Shown one piece after another: positions 1-10,000 of a DNA stretch of 64,000 bases. The stretch's first letter is position 1; every line of letters starts with the position of its first letter. This stretch comes from DATGKG01 sp963783145. GTDB taxonomy: Bacteria > Desulfobacterota > Binatia > Binatales > Binataceae. The position numbers were made by a program, and so were the translations under genes. The notes under the pieces were generated by a model that was given only the letters and a program-made list of their open reading frames with translations, did not search any database and was not told the origin of the DNA. The DNA is taken from contig CAWAMM010000002.1 of the NCBI GenBank assembly GCA_963783145.1, forward strand, positions 620,001-684,000, given 5' to 3'.

Positions 1-1050
1 GAGGACGCCAAACAAAAACTTAGCTCCGCTGAAGAAACCGAACTTATACTCGAAATTCCTCCCGACTTGAGCCTGCGCGAGAAGCTGACTCGCACGCATC
101 TGGAAGAGCTCGCCAGGCCGTTTATCGATCGCACCCTGGAGCGATGTCGCCTCGCCCTCAAAGACGCGAAGCTTGATGCCTCGCAAATCGATGCGGTGGT
201 TCTCGTCGGCGGATCAACCCGCATGCCGATCGTGCGTCGCGAAGTCGCGAGGATGTTCGGCCGCGAACCGCTATGCTCGATCAATCCCGACGAGGTTGTG
301 GCTCTAGGGGCTGCCGTGCAGGCCTCGGTCCTGATGGGCACCCAGCGGGATATGCTGCTGCTCGACGTGGTGCCGCTTTCGCTCGGAATCGAGACGGTTG
401 GCGGCGTGATGGAAAGAATTATCCACAGGAACACTACCATCCCGACCAGCGTGACCGAGATGTTCACCACCGCCGTGGACAATCAAACCCACGTAGATGT
501 CCATGTTTTACAGGGCGAACGGGAGATGGCGAAGGATTCCCGCAGCCTGGCGCGGTTCAAATTGGGCCCTTTGGAGGGCCAACCCGCTGGATATCCGAAG
601 ATCGCGGTCACTTTCCTCATCGATGCAAACGGGATACTTAATGTAACGGCGCGCGATGAGCGCACGGGCCGCGAGCATTCGGTCGATATCAAACCCAGTT
701 ATGGGCTGACCGACGATGAAATCGAAAAAATGCTCGAAGAGGCCATGGATTTGGGTGAGCAGGATCTCGAGGAGCGCCTGCTTATCGTAGCTCGCAACGA
801 CGCCCATCAGATACTGGCTGCTCTGCGCAAACAACTTGCGGAATGGGGCCAGTTGGTGGAGGCGGACGAGCGCGGTGCGATCGAGGAGATGGTGCGGCGG
901 CTGGAGGTGGCGGAAAAGGGCACCGATCGCGAACAAATAGCGAAATTAGTCGAAGACCTCAACACGGCGACCACTCCGTTCGCGGAACGGATTATGGACG
1001 CCGCTATCAAGCAGGCTTTGGAAAAAAAGTCGGTTGAAGAACTGGCATAA
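1..1050 (+). CDS. hscA: Chaperone HscA (Hsp70 family), C-terminal part
   Basis: The reading frame is open from base 1, so the gene starts before the window and only the last 349 residues are seen. HscA is the specialised Hsp70 that helps IscU hand over its [2Fe-2S] cluster. The fragment has the end of the ATPase domain (adenosine-site motif VVLVGGSTRMP), the linker region DVVPLSLGIET, the beta-sandwich substrate domain and the helical lid. The C-terminus KKSVEELA resembles the HscA-type ending (GHSVDEV in E. coli) rather than the DnaK tail EEVKDKK. An iscX gene follows 24 bases downstream, which supports HscA over DnaK. No ferredoxin gene lies between them, unlike the E. coli operon. Confidence 0.88.
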   Translation, partial: EDAKQKLSSAEETELILEIPPDLSLREKLTRTHLEELARPFIDRTLERCRLALKDAKLDASQIDAVVLVGGSTRMPIVRREVARMFGREPLCSINPDEVVALGAAVQASVLMGTQRDMLLLDVVPLSLGIETVGGVMERIIHRNTTIPTSVTEMFTTAVDNQTHVDVHVLQGEREMAKDSRSLARFKLGPLEGQPAGYPKIAVTFLIDANGILNVTARDERTGREHSVDIKPSYGLTDDEIEKMLEEAMDLGEQDLEERLLIVARNDAHQILAALRKQLAEWGQLVEADERGAIEEMVRRLEVAEKGTDREQIAKLVEDLNTATTPFAERIMDAAIKQALEKKSVEELA

Positions 1051-1074
1051 AGACTTAGGTTTAAGGGCAAGCCA

Positions 1075-1299
1075 ATGGGACTGAAATGGGATCAGGCGGA
1101 AGAGATTGCGGAGGTTCTGATGGAGAATCACCCGGGCCTCGATCCGCTCCAGGCCCGTTTCACCGACCTGCGCCAATGGACCATCGACCTCGACGAATTT
1201 GATGACGAACCGTCGGCCAGTACAGAAGGCAAATTGGAGGCCATCCAGATGGCCTGGAGTGAAATTTACAAGGAGCAATACGGAGACGACTCAGAGTAG
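1075..1299 (+). CDS. iscX: Fe-S cluster assembly protein IscX
   Basis: A 74-residue acidic protein matching the IscX/YfhJ family in length and sequence: an N-terminal LKWDQAEEIAEVL segment, a central LRQWTIDLDEFDD and a C-terminal AIQMAWSEIYKEQY. In characterised bacteria IscX binds IscS and iron and tunes cluster assembly. It sits directly behind hscA and is almost certainly cotranscribed with it as the last gene of an isc operon whose earlier genes lie outside the window. Confidence 0.9.
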   Translation: MGLKWDQAEEIAEVLMENHPGLDPLQARFTDLRQWTIDLDEFDDEPSASTEGKLEAIQMAWSEIYKEQYGDDSE

Positions 1300-1361
1300 C
1301 TCTTTCGAATAAAAAGAGCAGGTTCTGCGTCTCTTAGCTGACCTTTCAGGAGGTGGTGCGG

Positions 1362-1964
1362 ATGGCGAGCAGTGAGAGCCTGAGAGCCGACCAAGAAGGA
1401 AAAATGGAAAAGGAAACACTAGACGAAAAGTTGCCGGGGCTGTTTGAGCCCGACACCCTGTTGCCGATTCAGTACTTCGAGGCGATGCGCCGCAAGCATC
1501 TGCTCGAGGGCGAGAAGCGTCTGATTTTGAGCGTCCTCGAAGACGCGGTCGAATGCTTCATGAAGTGCATCGATTCGTCCACCAACAAGGGTCAGCGGCT
1601 GTTCCGCGACGCCGATGAGTGGATTGCGCTCGAAGACAAGCGTTGGGTGTTCTCGTTCGACAACGTATGCGACATGCTCGACATCAACGCCGAGTACATG
1701 CGCGCCGGACTGCGCCGCTGGAAGGAAAAGAAGCTCATCGCCATTCAGCGCCGCAATGAAGAACGCGTCCAGCAGCAGGCCCTCGCAGAAGCGCAGGCAT
1801 TGCTGCCCGAGGCCCAGCGTCAGCCGGTAGTGATTGCGCCGGCGCCGGTGCTGGAAATGAAGCATGTAGCCAAGCCCGCACCGCTGATGCATGGCCGGCG
1901 CAAGAGCGAGCCCGCCCGGACCGCGGCGCGCTCGCGTTCGAAACTGCGCAAAGCGCGCGCCTAA
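1362..1964 (+). CDS. Conserved hypothetical protein, paralogue of the gene at 55379
   Basis: A 200-residue protein of unknown function. The start at ATG 1362 is chosen because AGGAGG (1348-1353) lies 8 bases before it; the GTG codons at 1353 and 1356 overlap or abut the ribosome site. The core (about residues 25-125) contains LLPIQYFEAMRRK, EGEKRLILSVLEDAVECFMKC, a tryptophan (EWIALE) and FSFDNVCDMLDINAEYMRAGLRR, which looks like a helix-turn-helix-like or other small helical domain. The C-terminal 60 residues are Ala/Pro/Arg-rich and probably disordered and basic. A second protein with the same core lies at 55379-55831. The basic tail and helical core make nucleic acid binding possible, but nothing in the sequence proves it. 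Confidence 0.75.
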   Translation: MASSESLRADQEGKMEKETLDEKLPGLFEPDTLLPIQYFEAMRRKHLLEGEKRLILSVLEDAVECFMKCIDSSTNKGQRLFRDADEWIALEDKRWVFSFDNVCDMLDINAEYMRAGLRRWKEKKLIAIQRRNEERVQQQALAEAQALLPEAQRQPVVIAPAPVLEMKHVAKPAPLMHGRRKSEPARTAARSRSKLRKARA

Positions 1965-2001
1965 ACGGCGCTCCTCAATACCCCAGTCATAGCTGATTGA
2001 G

Positions 2002-2029
2002 CGATGCGGCAGGATCTCCTGCCGCATCG
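2002..2029. terminator. Perfect 13-bp inverted repeat, probable bidirectional terminator
   Basis: CGATGCGGCAGGA (2002-2014) is followed after two bases by its exact complement (2017-2029). It lies between the convergent genes ending at 1964 (+) and 2070 (-). The following T-run is short (GTTATTGG), so termination strength is uncertain. Confidence 0.6.
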
Positions 2030-2069
2030 TTATTGGTGAAATACCTACATTATGTAGGAGAAATCTACA

Positions 2070-2627
2070 CTACGAGCGGATGTTGTTCGTCTGCAGCAGG
2101 TTGACCTTGCCCGCGAACTCTTCGAGGTCGACCTCGGTGGTCTCCAGCAGCCGCGCAACCATCCCCCAGAATCCAATCGACAGCACCAGCTCGACGATTT
2201 CCGCGGTGCCCATATGCTTCTTCAGCTCGGCGACCGTCGCCGGGCTGCCCTTGACGTTGCGCGCGACCTCGTCGGTGAACTTGATAACGAGGCTTTCAAC
2301 TTCAGTGAAGCAAGTCGCCCGCTCCGGATGATCCATCGCCGCGACTTGCGCTTCGCTCACGCCGACGGCTTTCGCAATCGGCACATGCTGGGTCCATTCG
2401 TAGACCGAATGGCTGACCTTGGCGGTGCGCAGGATCGCAATCTCGCGTAGCTTCGGGTCGAGCTTGCCGCGCGTGAGCAGCGAACCGCCGAGCATCGAGA
2501 ACGGATAGAACGCGGCATCCGAGTTGGCGATCATCCGCGCGACATTCATCTTGACCTTTCCGGCGTTGAGGATCTCGCGGGTCTTTTCCGGGGCCTTGGT
2601 TTCGTCAACGTAGGGTAGCAGCGCCAT
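2070..2627 (-). CDS. Carboxymuconolactone decarboxylase / AhpD-like protein
   Basis: A 185-residue helical protein of the CMD/AhpD-like fold. The stretch LREIAILRTAKVSHSVYEWTQHVPIAKAVGVSEAQVAAM is split here by its hallmarks: the ExxxH of YEWTQH and the helix IAKAVGVSEAQV. The CxxC redox pair of true AhpD is absent, so a peroxidase-reductase role is unlikely; relatives without it include decarboxylases and many uncharacterised proteins. ATG 2627 is preferred as start because AGGAGG (2635-2640) is 8 bases upstream, while ATG 2633 is only 2 bases from it. It is the last gene of a long minus-strand run beginning with tamA. Confidence 0.8.
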   Translation of the reverse strand: MALLPYVDETKAPEKTREILNAGKVKMNVARMIANSDAAFYPFSMLGGSLLTRGKLDPKLREIAILRTAKVSHSVYEWTQHVPIAKAVGVSEAQVAAMDHPERATCFTEVESLVIKFTDEVARNVKGSPATVAELKKHMGTAEIVELVLSIGFWGMVARLLETTEVDLEEFAGKVNLLQTNNIRS

Positions 2628-2696
2628 CGGCATGTCCTCCTGCGAAGTGGTGACTTGATCGCGACGCTAGTACCGGCGCGACCCAGTCTGCAAACG

Positions 2697-3380
2697 CTAT
2701 GGGATGCGCGGCGGAAAAGCCGCCCTAAATTTCGGATCGACCAGCAGCGCGCCGATCGCGCGTGACAACGCCACTGAGAGTGATTCGGCCGGATCGGTCT
2801 CGAGCGGAAAAAAAACTTCACCACCGACCGGCTTGGGCGGCTCGTCCTCGACGCCGGTGACCTCATTGTCGAAGAGCACCGAACCGTCGCGCCGCAAAAG
2901 CCGGTACCTCAGCTTTATGCGCGAGGCCATCGTGAAGTATTGCCCGTGGATGGTCTGCTGCGCGGCGAAATTCTGTTCGAAGGAGATTTGCTCCATTTCG
3001 CAGGTGAGCATCACATCGATGCCGGATTTAAGGTCTCTTGGCTCGATGGCGGCTTCGAGCACGATCGGTTGGAGCCCCGCATCGATCAGGCTGGTCATCA
3101 GCGCATCGTTCACCAGGGGGCCCACATCTGATACTTGCACCAGTTTTTGCAGATGACCCGACGAATCGTAGACGCCGCCAACCTCGTGGGTTCCTGAAGC
3201 GAGGTCGCCGCTGACCGGCGCGACTGCGATATTTGCCTTCAGGAAGATCGCGCGCGTCTTGGGAACGAATCCCGGCAAGAAGTGGAGCTTGAGGCTCTCG
3301 CGCTGCTCACATCCTATCAGCGCGCACAAAGCGAGGAGCGCAAAAGTCCACGCGATACCGAAAAAGATTCTGATTCGCAC
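2697..3380 (-). CDS. Probable outer-membrane lipoprotein, YajG-like
   Basis: 227 residues with a lipoprotein signal peptide: positive start MRIRIFFG, hydrophobic core, and lipobox ALIGC with Cys24. The mature part has alternating strands and helices (VDALMTSLIDAGLQPI, RIKLRYRLLRRDGSVLFDNEVTG) typical of YajG-like and LPS/lipid-transport accessory lipoproteins, which share a fold built on a putative secretin-like or TolB-N-like domain. Direct function is unknown. The gene follows dedA by 3 bases and is probably translated from the same message. Confidence 0.7.
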   Translation of the reverse strand: MRIRIFFGIAWTFALLALCALIGCEQRESLKLHFLPGFVPKTRAIFLKANIAVAPVSGDLASGTHEVGGVYDSSGHLQKLVQVSDVGPLVNDALMTSLIDAGLQPIVLEAAIEPRDLKSGIDVMLTCEMEQISFEQNFAAQQTIHGQYFTMASRIKLRYRLLRRDGSVLFDNEVTGVEDEPPKPVGGEVFFPLETDPAESLSVALSRAIGALLVDPKFRAAFPPRIP

Positions 3381-3383
3381 CGC

Positions 3384-4028
3384 CTAGGGTTCAGACCGAG
3401 GTGTGACCGGCTCGCCCTTTTCCCGCCACCAGAAGAACCACAAACCGAAACAGAGCAGAATCGCGGCCAGCGCGATCCAGCGCTGCGCGTGATGCGCCAT
3501 CTCGGTGACACGATAGAGCTCGTCGCCAACCAGGTAGCCGATCGTCACCACGGTCGTGCACCATACGATCGCGCCGAGCAGGTTCCATCCGAGGAAGCGC
3601 ACGAACGGCATCCCCGCCGCGCCCGCCATCGGACCCGCCATGAAGCGCACGCCCGCGATGAAGCGCGCCATGAAGACCGCCTTGCTGCCATGGGTATGGA
3701 AGAAAATCTGCAGACGTTCGTAGCGGTGGCGCATCGAGGAGAAGCGCGCGATCAGGCGCGCGATGATCCGTTGCCCGCCGTGGCGCCCGACGAAGAATCC
3801 GCAGCTGTCGCCGGTGACCGCGCTCATCACGCATACGAGGTACACGAACCTGAGATCCAGGTCGCCGCGGCCCGCGAGAAAACCCGCCACCAGCATCACG
3901 GTTTCCTCGGGCACCGGAATCCCCAGATTGCCGACGAACACGCAGACGAAAATGCCGAGATAAGCCCACTCGCCCAAATTGCCGAGCTTGTCGACAATGT
4001 TTGCCGGGTTCAGCAGTTCGTGCATCAA
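3384..4028 (-). CDS. DedA family membrane protein
   Basis: 214 residues, about five hydrophobic segments. DedA hallmarks are clear: PVPEE in the first re-entrant region, TGDSCGFFVGRHGG, then FMARFIAGVRFMAGPMAGAAGM and FLGWNLLGAIVW. The Arg-Gly-Arg-like pattern of the second half is the site thought to matter for transport in this family, whose members include undecaprenyl-phosphate flippases and proteins for membrane-potential homeostasis. Which of these roles applies cannot be read from the sequence. Cotranscribed with the lipoprotein gene behind it. Confidence 0.9.
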   Translation of the reverse strand: MMHELLNPANIVDKLGNLGEWAYLGIFVCVFVGNLGIPVPEETVMLVAGFLAGRGDLDLRFVYLVCVMSAVTGDSCGFFVGRHGGQRIIARLIARFSSMRHRYERLQIFFHTHGSKAVFMARFIAGVRFMAGPMAGAAGMPFVRFLGWNLLGAIVWCTTVVTIGYLVGDELYRVTEMAHHAQRWIALAAILLCFGLWFFWWREKGEPVTPRSEP

Positions 4029-4114
4029 GATCTCTCGCCGAAGCCGGTCATACCCCTTTATCGTCCCCCGAAGCTAGCTTGCCGCAATAAATCGATCGAA
4101 GCGATACAAAGATT

Positions 4115-5458
4115 TCATAAACCCCAGATGCGTACGTACACGACCCCGTAACTAATGAAAATGATCGAGGTGACGATTAGGATCCGGGTCAGTCCGTCGG
4201 CGTCGCGTATGCCCATCGCCATCAGCACCAGCAGAAACGGGAATACCTGGAGGTAATGGCGGGTGCCGAATTGTTCAAACCCGTTCGCATAGCAGAGCAG
4301 ACTCGGAATCGAGACCAGGAACGCCGTCAGCAGCATCAGCAGCGGCTCTATTCGCGCAAGGTTGGCCTTGAACGCGAGCACCAGCGCCGGGCTGGTGAAT
4401 GGCAAGGCCTGGCCGCTGTAACTTGGATGGAAATATGGAAACTTCCCGTCAATATTCGGCGCCATAAAAAAAATCGTCGCGAGATTTTCACTCAGGTAGC
4501 GCAGCCGGAACGCTCCGTCCCCGGGTCCGGTCAGCATCACACCCTGATCGAAGAAGCTTCCATAGCGCGCCTCGTTGAGCCCGACGAAGATTACCCCGAC
4601 CGCAGCGAATCCTGGAATCATCAAGAGCAGATCGCGGATGCTTCGCCCGCGCCGCATCGCGAGGATCGCGTAGGTCGCTCCCGCAATCGCGAGTTCGTAG
4701 CGTGCCAGCGCCGCGAGGCCGGCATAGATGCCGAGGCACAGCGGCCGCGCCGGACCAAAGGCCTCGTCGAGTGCGGCTAGGGTGAAAATCAATGAGCAGG
4801 TCTCGGGCATCGACCAGGTGTTGCCGTAGATCGTTTCCGACCACAGGATGGTTCCCGCGCCAAAGAAGATCGTCAGCCACAACCGGCCTTTGACACTGAG
4901 ACCAAACCTTCCGAGCAGCCGCCAGGCCAGCGCCGCATCGATGGCGCCGATGAACAGCGACCACATCGTTTGGTTGGCATCGATGCCCCAGGCCGCGGCA
5001 GCGGGCAGCATCACTATCGCCGCGAGTGGCGGATGGAGCGCGTACCGATAGGGGCCAACCTGCGCGGCTTCGAGGAACGTCTTCGGCGCATCGATGGATA
5101 TGTGGCCGTGAAGAAACGCGACCGCCTGCCGCAGTTGTTCATTGTAGTAGGTGCCGGGGAAGCTGCTCACCGCATACAACGCGAGAAACCCGGCGAACAC
5201 CGTCCAGGTGCACCATCGCTCCAATGCAGCCGAATCTTCGAGCAGGTGTTTGCGTCCTCGCGCCGACCATACCAGTAATCCTGAGGCGATCGCGCCAGCG
5301 GTGAGCGTCGGCCAGTTGGGGAAGTATCGGTACGGTGCAAGATAGAGTGCGTCAGCCAAAACGAGGGCGATCGCGAAGATACAAAACCTACGGCACGCCT
5401 GCTTCATCTCCAATGTGGATGGCGACGGCGCGGACGCCGCCGGTTCAACCAACGGCAT
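4115..5458 (-). CDS. Polytopic membrane protein, glycosyltransferase family 39-like
   Basis: 447 residues with about ten to twelve hydrophobic helices. The layout resembles GT-C glycosyltransferases that use polyprenyl-phosphate sugars: an extracytoplasmic loop after the first helices (SSFPGTYYNEQLRQAVAF), a segment YALHPPLAAIV, and ARYELAIAG later. No neighbouring sugar-activation genes are seen. It starts 2 bases after the stop of the DHA2 transporter gene, so the two are likely cotranscribed. The family call is by general topology and motif feel, so it is moderate. Confidence 0.55.
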   Translation of the reverse strand: MPLVEPAASAPSPSTLEMKQACRRFCIFAIALVLADALYLAPYRYFPNWPTLTAGAIASGLLVWSARGRKHLLEDSAALERWCTWTVFAGFLALYAVSSFPGTYYNEQLRQAVAFLHGHISIDAPKTFLEAAQVGPYRYALHPPLAAIVMLPAAAAWGIDANQTMWSLFIGAIDAALAWRLLGRFGLSVKGRLWLTIFFGAGTILWSETIYGNTWSMPETCSLIFTLAALDEAFGPARPLCLGIYAGLAALARYELAIAGATYAILAMRRGRSIRDLLLMIPGFAAVGVIFVGLNEARYGSFFDQGVMLTGPGDGAFRLRYLSENLATIFFMAPNIDGKFPYFHPSYSGQALPFTSPALVLAFKANLARIEPLLMLLTAFLVSIPSLLCYANGFEQFGTRHYLQVFPFLLVLMAMGIRDADGLTRILIVTSIIFISYGVVYVRIWGL

Positions 5459-5460
5459 CG

Positions 5461-7053
5461 CTAATGACTCGCGCTGGCGGACTCAGCCACGTAACCATGG
5501 CGAGGTAGCAGGAAAAGCAGCGCCAACGATACCAGCAGCACCGGCACCAGCACATAAAAGCAATCGTTGTAGGCCATGATGGTCGCGTGACGATTGATCA
5601 TGTTGTTGATGAGGCTCAGATCGCGCCCGCCGATCGCGGCCGAGTTGTAACCATAGCTTTGCAGCATGTGGTTCAGCCCCTGATCCATCTGCACGAATCC
5701 CTGGTTGAGATTGCTCACGTTGTCGACCAGCATCGCGCGATGGAACTGGGTGCGCCGCGCCAGCACGGTCGCCAGCAGGGCGTACGCAATGTTGCCGGCT
5801 TCGCGCCGCGTCAGCGTGTTGAGCCCCGAGGCGCCGGTCATCTGCGGCCGCGGGATGGTGCTCAACGAGATCGTGCTCAGCGTCACCATCGCGGCCCCCA
5901 TGCCGATTCCCGTGAGCACCAGGATCGGTGCGAAGCTCCAGAAGCCGACGTAGAGATTGAAATGCGCGAGCCGCCAGTAACCATACATCAGCAGGACGAC
6001 TCCAGTGCCTACCAGGATTCGCGGACTGACGTGATTGTAGAGGCGTCCGACGATCGGCATCACCAGGAACATTGAGATCGCGCGCGGCATCAGCACCAGT
6101 CCGGCCTGATAGGCGGGATAGTTGAGGAGGTTCTCAGTGAACTGCGGAAGCAGGAAGCTGGAGCCGTAGAGCGCGAAGCCGGAGGCGGAGCCGATCGCGC
6201 ATCCGACGGTGAGCAGCCGGTTCTTGAACAGCCGAAAATCGATGATCGGCTCGGCGCGCACCAGTTCCCAGATGATCAGCGCGACAATTCCGACGATCGC
6301 GACCACCGTCCCGATCACGATCCAGTTCGAGGCAAACCAATCCACTTCTTCGCCGCGCTCCAGCACGACCTGGGCGGCGGTAAGTCCTGCGGTCAGCAGG
6401 ATGATGCCGGTCCAGTCGACCCGCTCCACGCCGCGTTTCAGATAGGGCGGATCGTGTACGAACGCGCTGACCATCAGCATCCCGAGAATGCAGAACGGCA
6501 CGTTGATGTAGAACACCCACTGCCAGCCGTACTTGTCGACCAGCCATCCGCCGACCACCGGGCCGATCGCGGGCGCCAGCACAACGCCCATGCTGTAGAT
6601 CGCCATCGCCATCCCTTGTTCGGAGGGCGGGAAGGTTTCGCGTGCGATCGCCTGCGAGCAGGGCATCAGGCTGCCGCCGCCGATCCCCTGGATCACCCGG
6701 TAAAGAATCATTTGATGAAGGGTGGTCGCGGTGCCGGCCAGGATCGAGCCGAAGATGAACAACCCCATCGATAACAGGAACAATTGCTTGCGCCCCAGCA
6801 GCGCGGTCCACCACGCTGCCATTGTCACCATGATGATTTCGGCGATGCTGTAAGCGGTCGAGACCCAGGTGATGGTCAGCAGATCCTCGCCGAAACTCCC
6901 CATCATGTGCGGCATCGCGACGTTGACCACCGTCGCGTCCATGACGGAGAGAAAAGTGCCGAGCATTACCGAGAGCGCGATAAGCCATTTGCCGGCCCCG
7001 GTCGCCTCATAGTGTGGCTGCGGAGCAGCGAGTGCTTTTGGGAGGGTCGCCAT
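5461..7053 (-). CDS. DHA2 family drug:H+ antiporter (EmrB/QacA type)
   Basis: 530 residues, about 14 transmembrane helices as in the DHA2 branch of the major facilitator superfamily. The start of helix 1 has LSVMDATVVNVAMPHM (motif D1 LDxTIVNVAxP), then GRKQLF (motif A), RVIQGIGGG (motif B), and GPVVGGWLVDKYGWQWVFYINVP (antiporter motif C, followed by the typical WxWiFxINvP). Family members export hydrophobic drugs or other amphipaths. No EmrA-type membrane-fusion gene adjoins it. It lies in the minus-strand run behind tamB (24 bases). Confidence 0.88.
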   Translation of the reverse strand: MATLPKALAAPQPHYEATGAGKWLIALSVMLGTFLSVMDATVVNVAMPHMMGSFGEDLLTITWVSTAYSIAEIIMVTMAAWWTALLGRKQLFLLSMGLFIFGSILAGTATTLHQMILYRVIQGIGGGSLMPCSQAIARETFPPSEQGMAMAIYSMGVVLAPAIGPVVGGWLVDKYGWQWVFYINVPFCILGMLMVSAFVHDPPYLKRGVERVDWTGIILLTAGLTAAQVVLERGEEVDWFASNWIVIGTVVAIVGIVALIIWELVRAEPIIDFRLFKNRLLTVGCAIGSASGFALYGSSFLLPQFTENLLNYPAYQAGLVLMPRAISMFLVMPIVGRLYNHVSPRILVGTGVVLLMYGYWRLAHFNLYVGFWSFAPILVLTGIGMGAAMVTLSTISLSTIPRPQMTGASGLNTLTRREAGNIAYALLATVLARRTQFHRAMLVDNVSNLNQGFVQMDQGLNHMLQSYGYNSAAIGGRDLSLINNMINRHATIMAYNDCFYVLVPVLLVSLALLFLLPRHGYVAESASASH

Positions 7054-7077
7054 TGAAGCTACTTAACCATGCCCCAT

Positions 7078-10000
7078 TCAGTACTGAGTACGCCAGGTCA
7101 GATTCAGTTGACTGTCGTTACCCAGCGAGGTCCGGCCTTGCGAAGTATCCACCGAGATCTGCCGGGTGAGGTAATAGGTGACGGTCGCCTTCTGTGTCGC
7201 CTGGCCGGGAATTGAGGGCGTCTGCGGGGCAAAGTTTTGCGATGCCGATAGAAAAACGTCCTGCGTCAGATAGGTGCCGACCGACGCCATTCCGCTTTCG
7301 ACGCTGAATTGCAGCGCCTTCAGCCCTAACGCATCCGCCACCGATTGCCCAATCTCATTGGCGGCGTAGCTGCCCGCCACCGTCGCGGCTTGACTTTGCA
7401 GCGATGCCTGCTGGCTGTTGTTCAACTGGCTGGTGGGCTGGCCGAACATCAGCACCGACAAAATATCGGCCTGCGACATTACGGGTTCGCTGGAAAACGT
7501 TAGCGTCGGCTTGTTTACGGTTCCGCCGATATTCGCCGATACGATGTACTGCGGGAGTTGGCGCTGTGCGACGATATCGAGGTTGGGATCGATCTCGGCG
7601 CCGCCGGTGAACGTCACAGTACCTTTTTGCAGATCCAGCGGCTGCCCGATCAGTGCGATCTGGCCGCGCACCGAGTGAATCGCGCCGACCAGCGTCAGTG
7701 GTCCGTCAGGTTTTTTCGCGACCCGCACTTTGCCCTCGAGTTCCGCCGCCGAGCTGCCAACCTTCAGCCACGTGTCGCGATGCACCTGCGCGATGAGATC
7801 GATGGCGAGATCGCGAAACAGATGCGCGAACGGTGACGGTGGCGCGGGCGGGGGAGGTGGCGGCGCGACGCCATCGTACACCACCTCGATGGTATGGTCC
7901 TCCTTCAGCGAGTCGGAGTTGAGAAACGCGAGGTCCGGCTTGAACACGCCCCAGAGCACCTCGAGCTTGCCGCCGAGTTTAGGTGCTTCGAGCGTGCCGT
8001 CGAGGCGCAGGTTCGCCGCAGTGTATGCGAGGTACTCGGTGGTGTTGATGGCCGGCCAATTTTGCATTTCGAGGACCACATCCATCGCGCCAGGCCGATA
8101 GTCATTGAGCGCGACGCGCCCCCACGCATTGATGCTGCCGTCTTTGGCGCGCGCATTCAGGTCCTGAACAAAGATCGCTTGGGGCGAGATCAGTAGCGTC
8201 AGGTTGACCGGATCGACCGTCACTCCGGCGGGAATGATTTTCGCCTTGCCACCCCATAGCCAGACGCCTCCACTGGCCTGCGGATGCCTGATCGGTCCCG
8301 TCAGCGCGACATCCATCGAGAGGTTGCCCGCGAGGTTGCGAATGGCGCGCGGGCTGAGCGAATTCAGAAACGCGAGGCTGAGCCCGTTCGAATGCACGCG
8401 GCCGTTGATGCCGCCGCTCGCGTAGGCAACGAAACGCCGCTCCCATCCGAGCTGCATCGGAAGCGTCGCGTTGGCGATGAGCTGATGCGTGGCGTCCTGG
8501 TAGACCTCGGCATCCGCGACCATCTGTGCGTCGGTGTAGGTCGCATTCGCATCGACCTCGCGCAGCGAATAGCCGCTGGCGCCCAGCGGTTTGATCTGCG
8601 CGTGCGCGGTGACAATCGGCGCCGCCGAGGTGCCGGTGATTCGAATCGAGGCTGACAACATTCCCGCGATCGCGGGATTGTTCGCGATGAAAGGATTGAG
8701 GTCGGCGAGGTTGAAGCGATTCACGATCAGAGAGACATCCTGCGCGCCACGGAACGCGGCGTGCCCCTGCATCGAGAGCTCGCCCTGCGCGTTCACCATC
8801 CGCAAATTCTCCACCGAGATTTGTTTTGCGTCCTTATGGAAACTGGCCGGCTGAGTGAGTTGCCAGGTGCCGTCGCTCAGTTGCAAAGCCAGTTGCGAGA
8901 GGCTGACGTCGAGCGTGTTGGGACTCAGGCGAATTTCGCCCACCAGTTTCTGATTGCGCGATTGCGCATCCCAGGTGTCGACCCGGATGCGCGCGTCGGT
9001 CGGATGAAGCCGGACCAAATCGATCCCGAAATACAGGGACTTCAGCTCGACGCTGGTGTGGACCTGGTCGAAGCCGGCATCGACGCGGCCGTGCATACGA
9101 TCGTTACCGACCGCCGCGAGCGCATAGGTGACTTTGCCGGCGCCGACGGAGACGCCTTCGGTTTGAAGCGCGGTGATCGATGCGCTGCCATCCACTGTCA
9201 GCGCATCGAAGGGACCGCTCGCGCGACCGCTGAGCTCCATCTTGCCGCCGCCGCTGCGGCCAGCGAGAGTCATCCAGGGCGAGAGATCGTCGGACTTCAG
9301 ATTGTAGGAAAGATCGCCTCGATGATTACCTGCGAGCGCCACCTGTCCTTTCGCGCTGAGGTTGGTAGCTCCCGCGCTCATCGATGCCCGCGCGATTCGG
9401 AGCAGTCCGTGCGAAATTGATGCGCGAACGGCGCCCGAATCGATTTTCGCCGGCCCGACCACGCTGGGTTTTACATCGACCCGCGCCGAAGCATCCGCGT
9501 CGGCGAGCATGATGCCGCTTCCCTTCACTTGTGCGGCGAGATTCAAATCGGTGCGCATCAGGCGACGATTCTGCAGCTTTTGGATATCGAGGTGATTGGT
9601 CGCCAGCGCGATTTCATATTTCGGGGTCGCACGGAAGTCGATGCGCCCGCGCGAGGTCGCGCCCGCGCGCTGCCCTTGGGTAATTTTCGCCTCATAGGTG
9701 GCGACCTGGTTGGCGACATCCGCGCTGGCGATCAGGTCGCCGACATTCCATTGCGCCGCACTCAGCCGCGCGACGCGCAGATCGGCATGCCCATTAAATC
9801 CTGCCAACGAGATTCCAACCCCTTGACCGCGTATCGAGGCGTTCAACGCGCCGCTCACCGGGCTGTTGATGAGAAGTTGCTGTGGATTGAGATCGGCGAC
9901 GTTTAACTTGGCGCGGTAGCTTGGTTCAGCCTGGCTGATATCGGCATGCACGTCGCCGGTGACCTTCGCGTCGGCGGCTTTCATGGCGATGGTTGCGTGC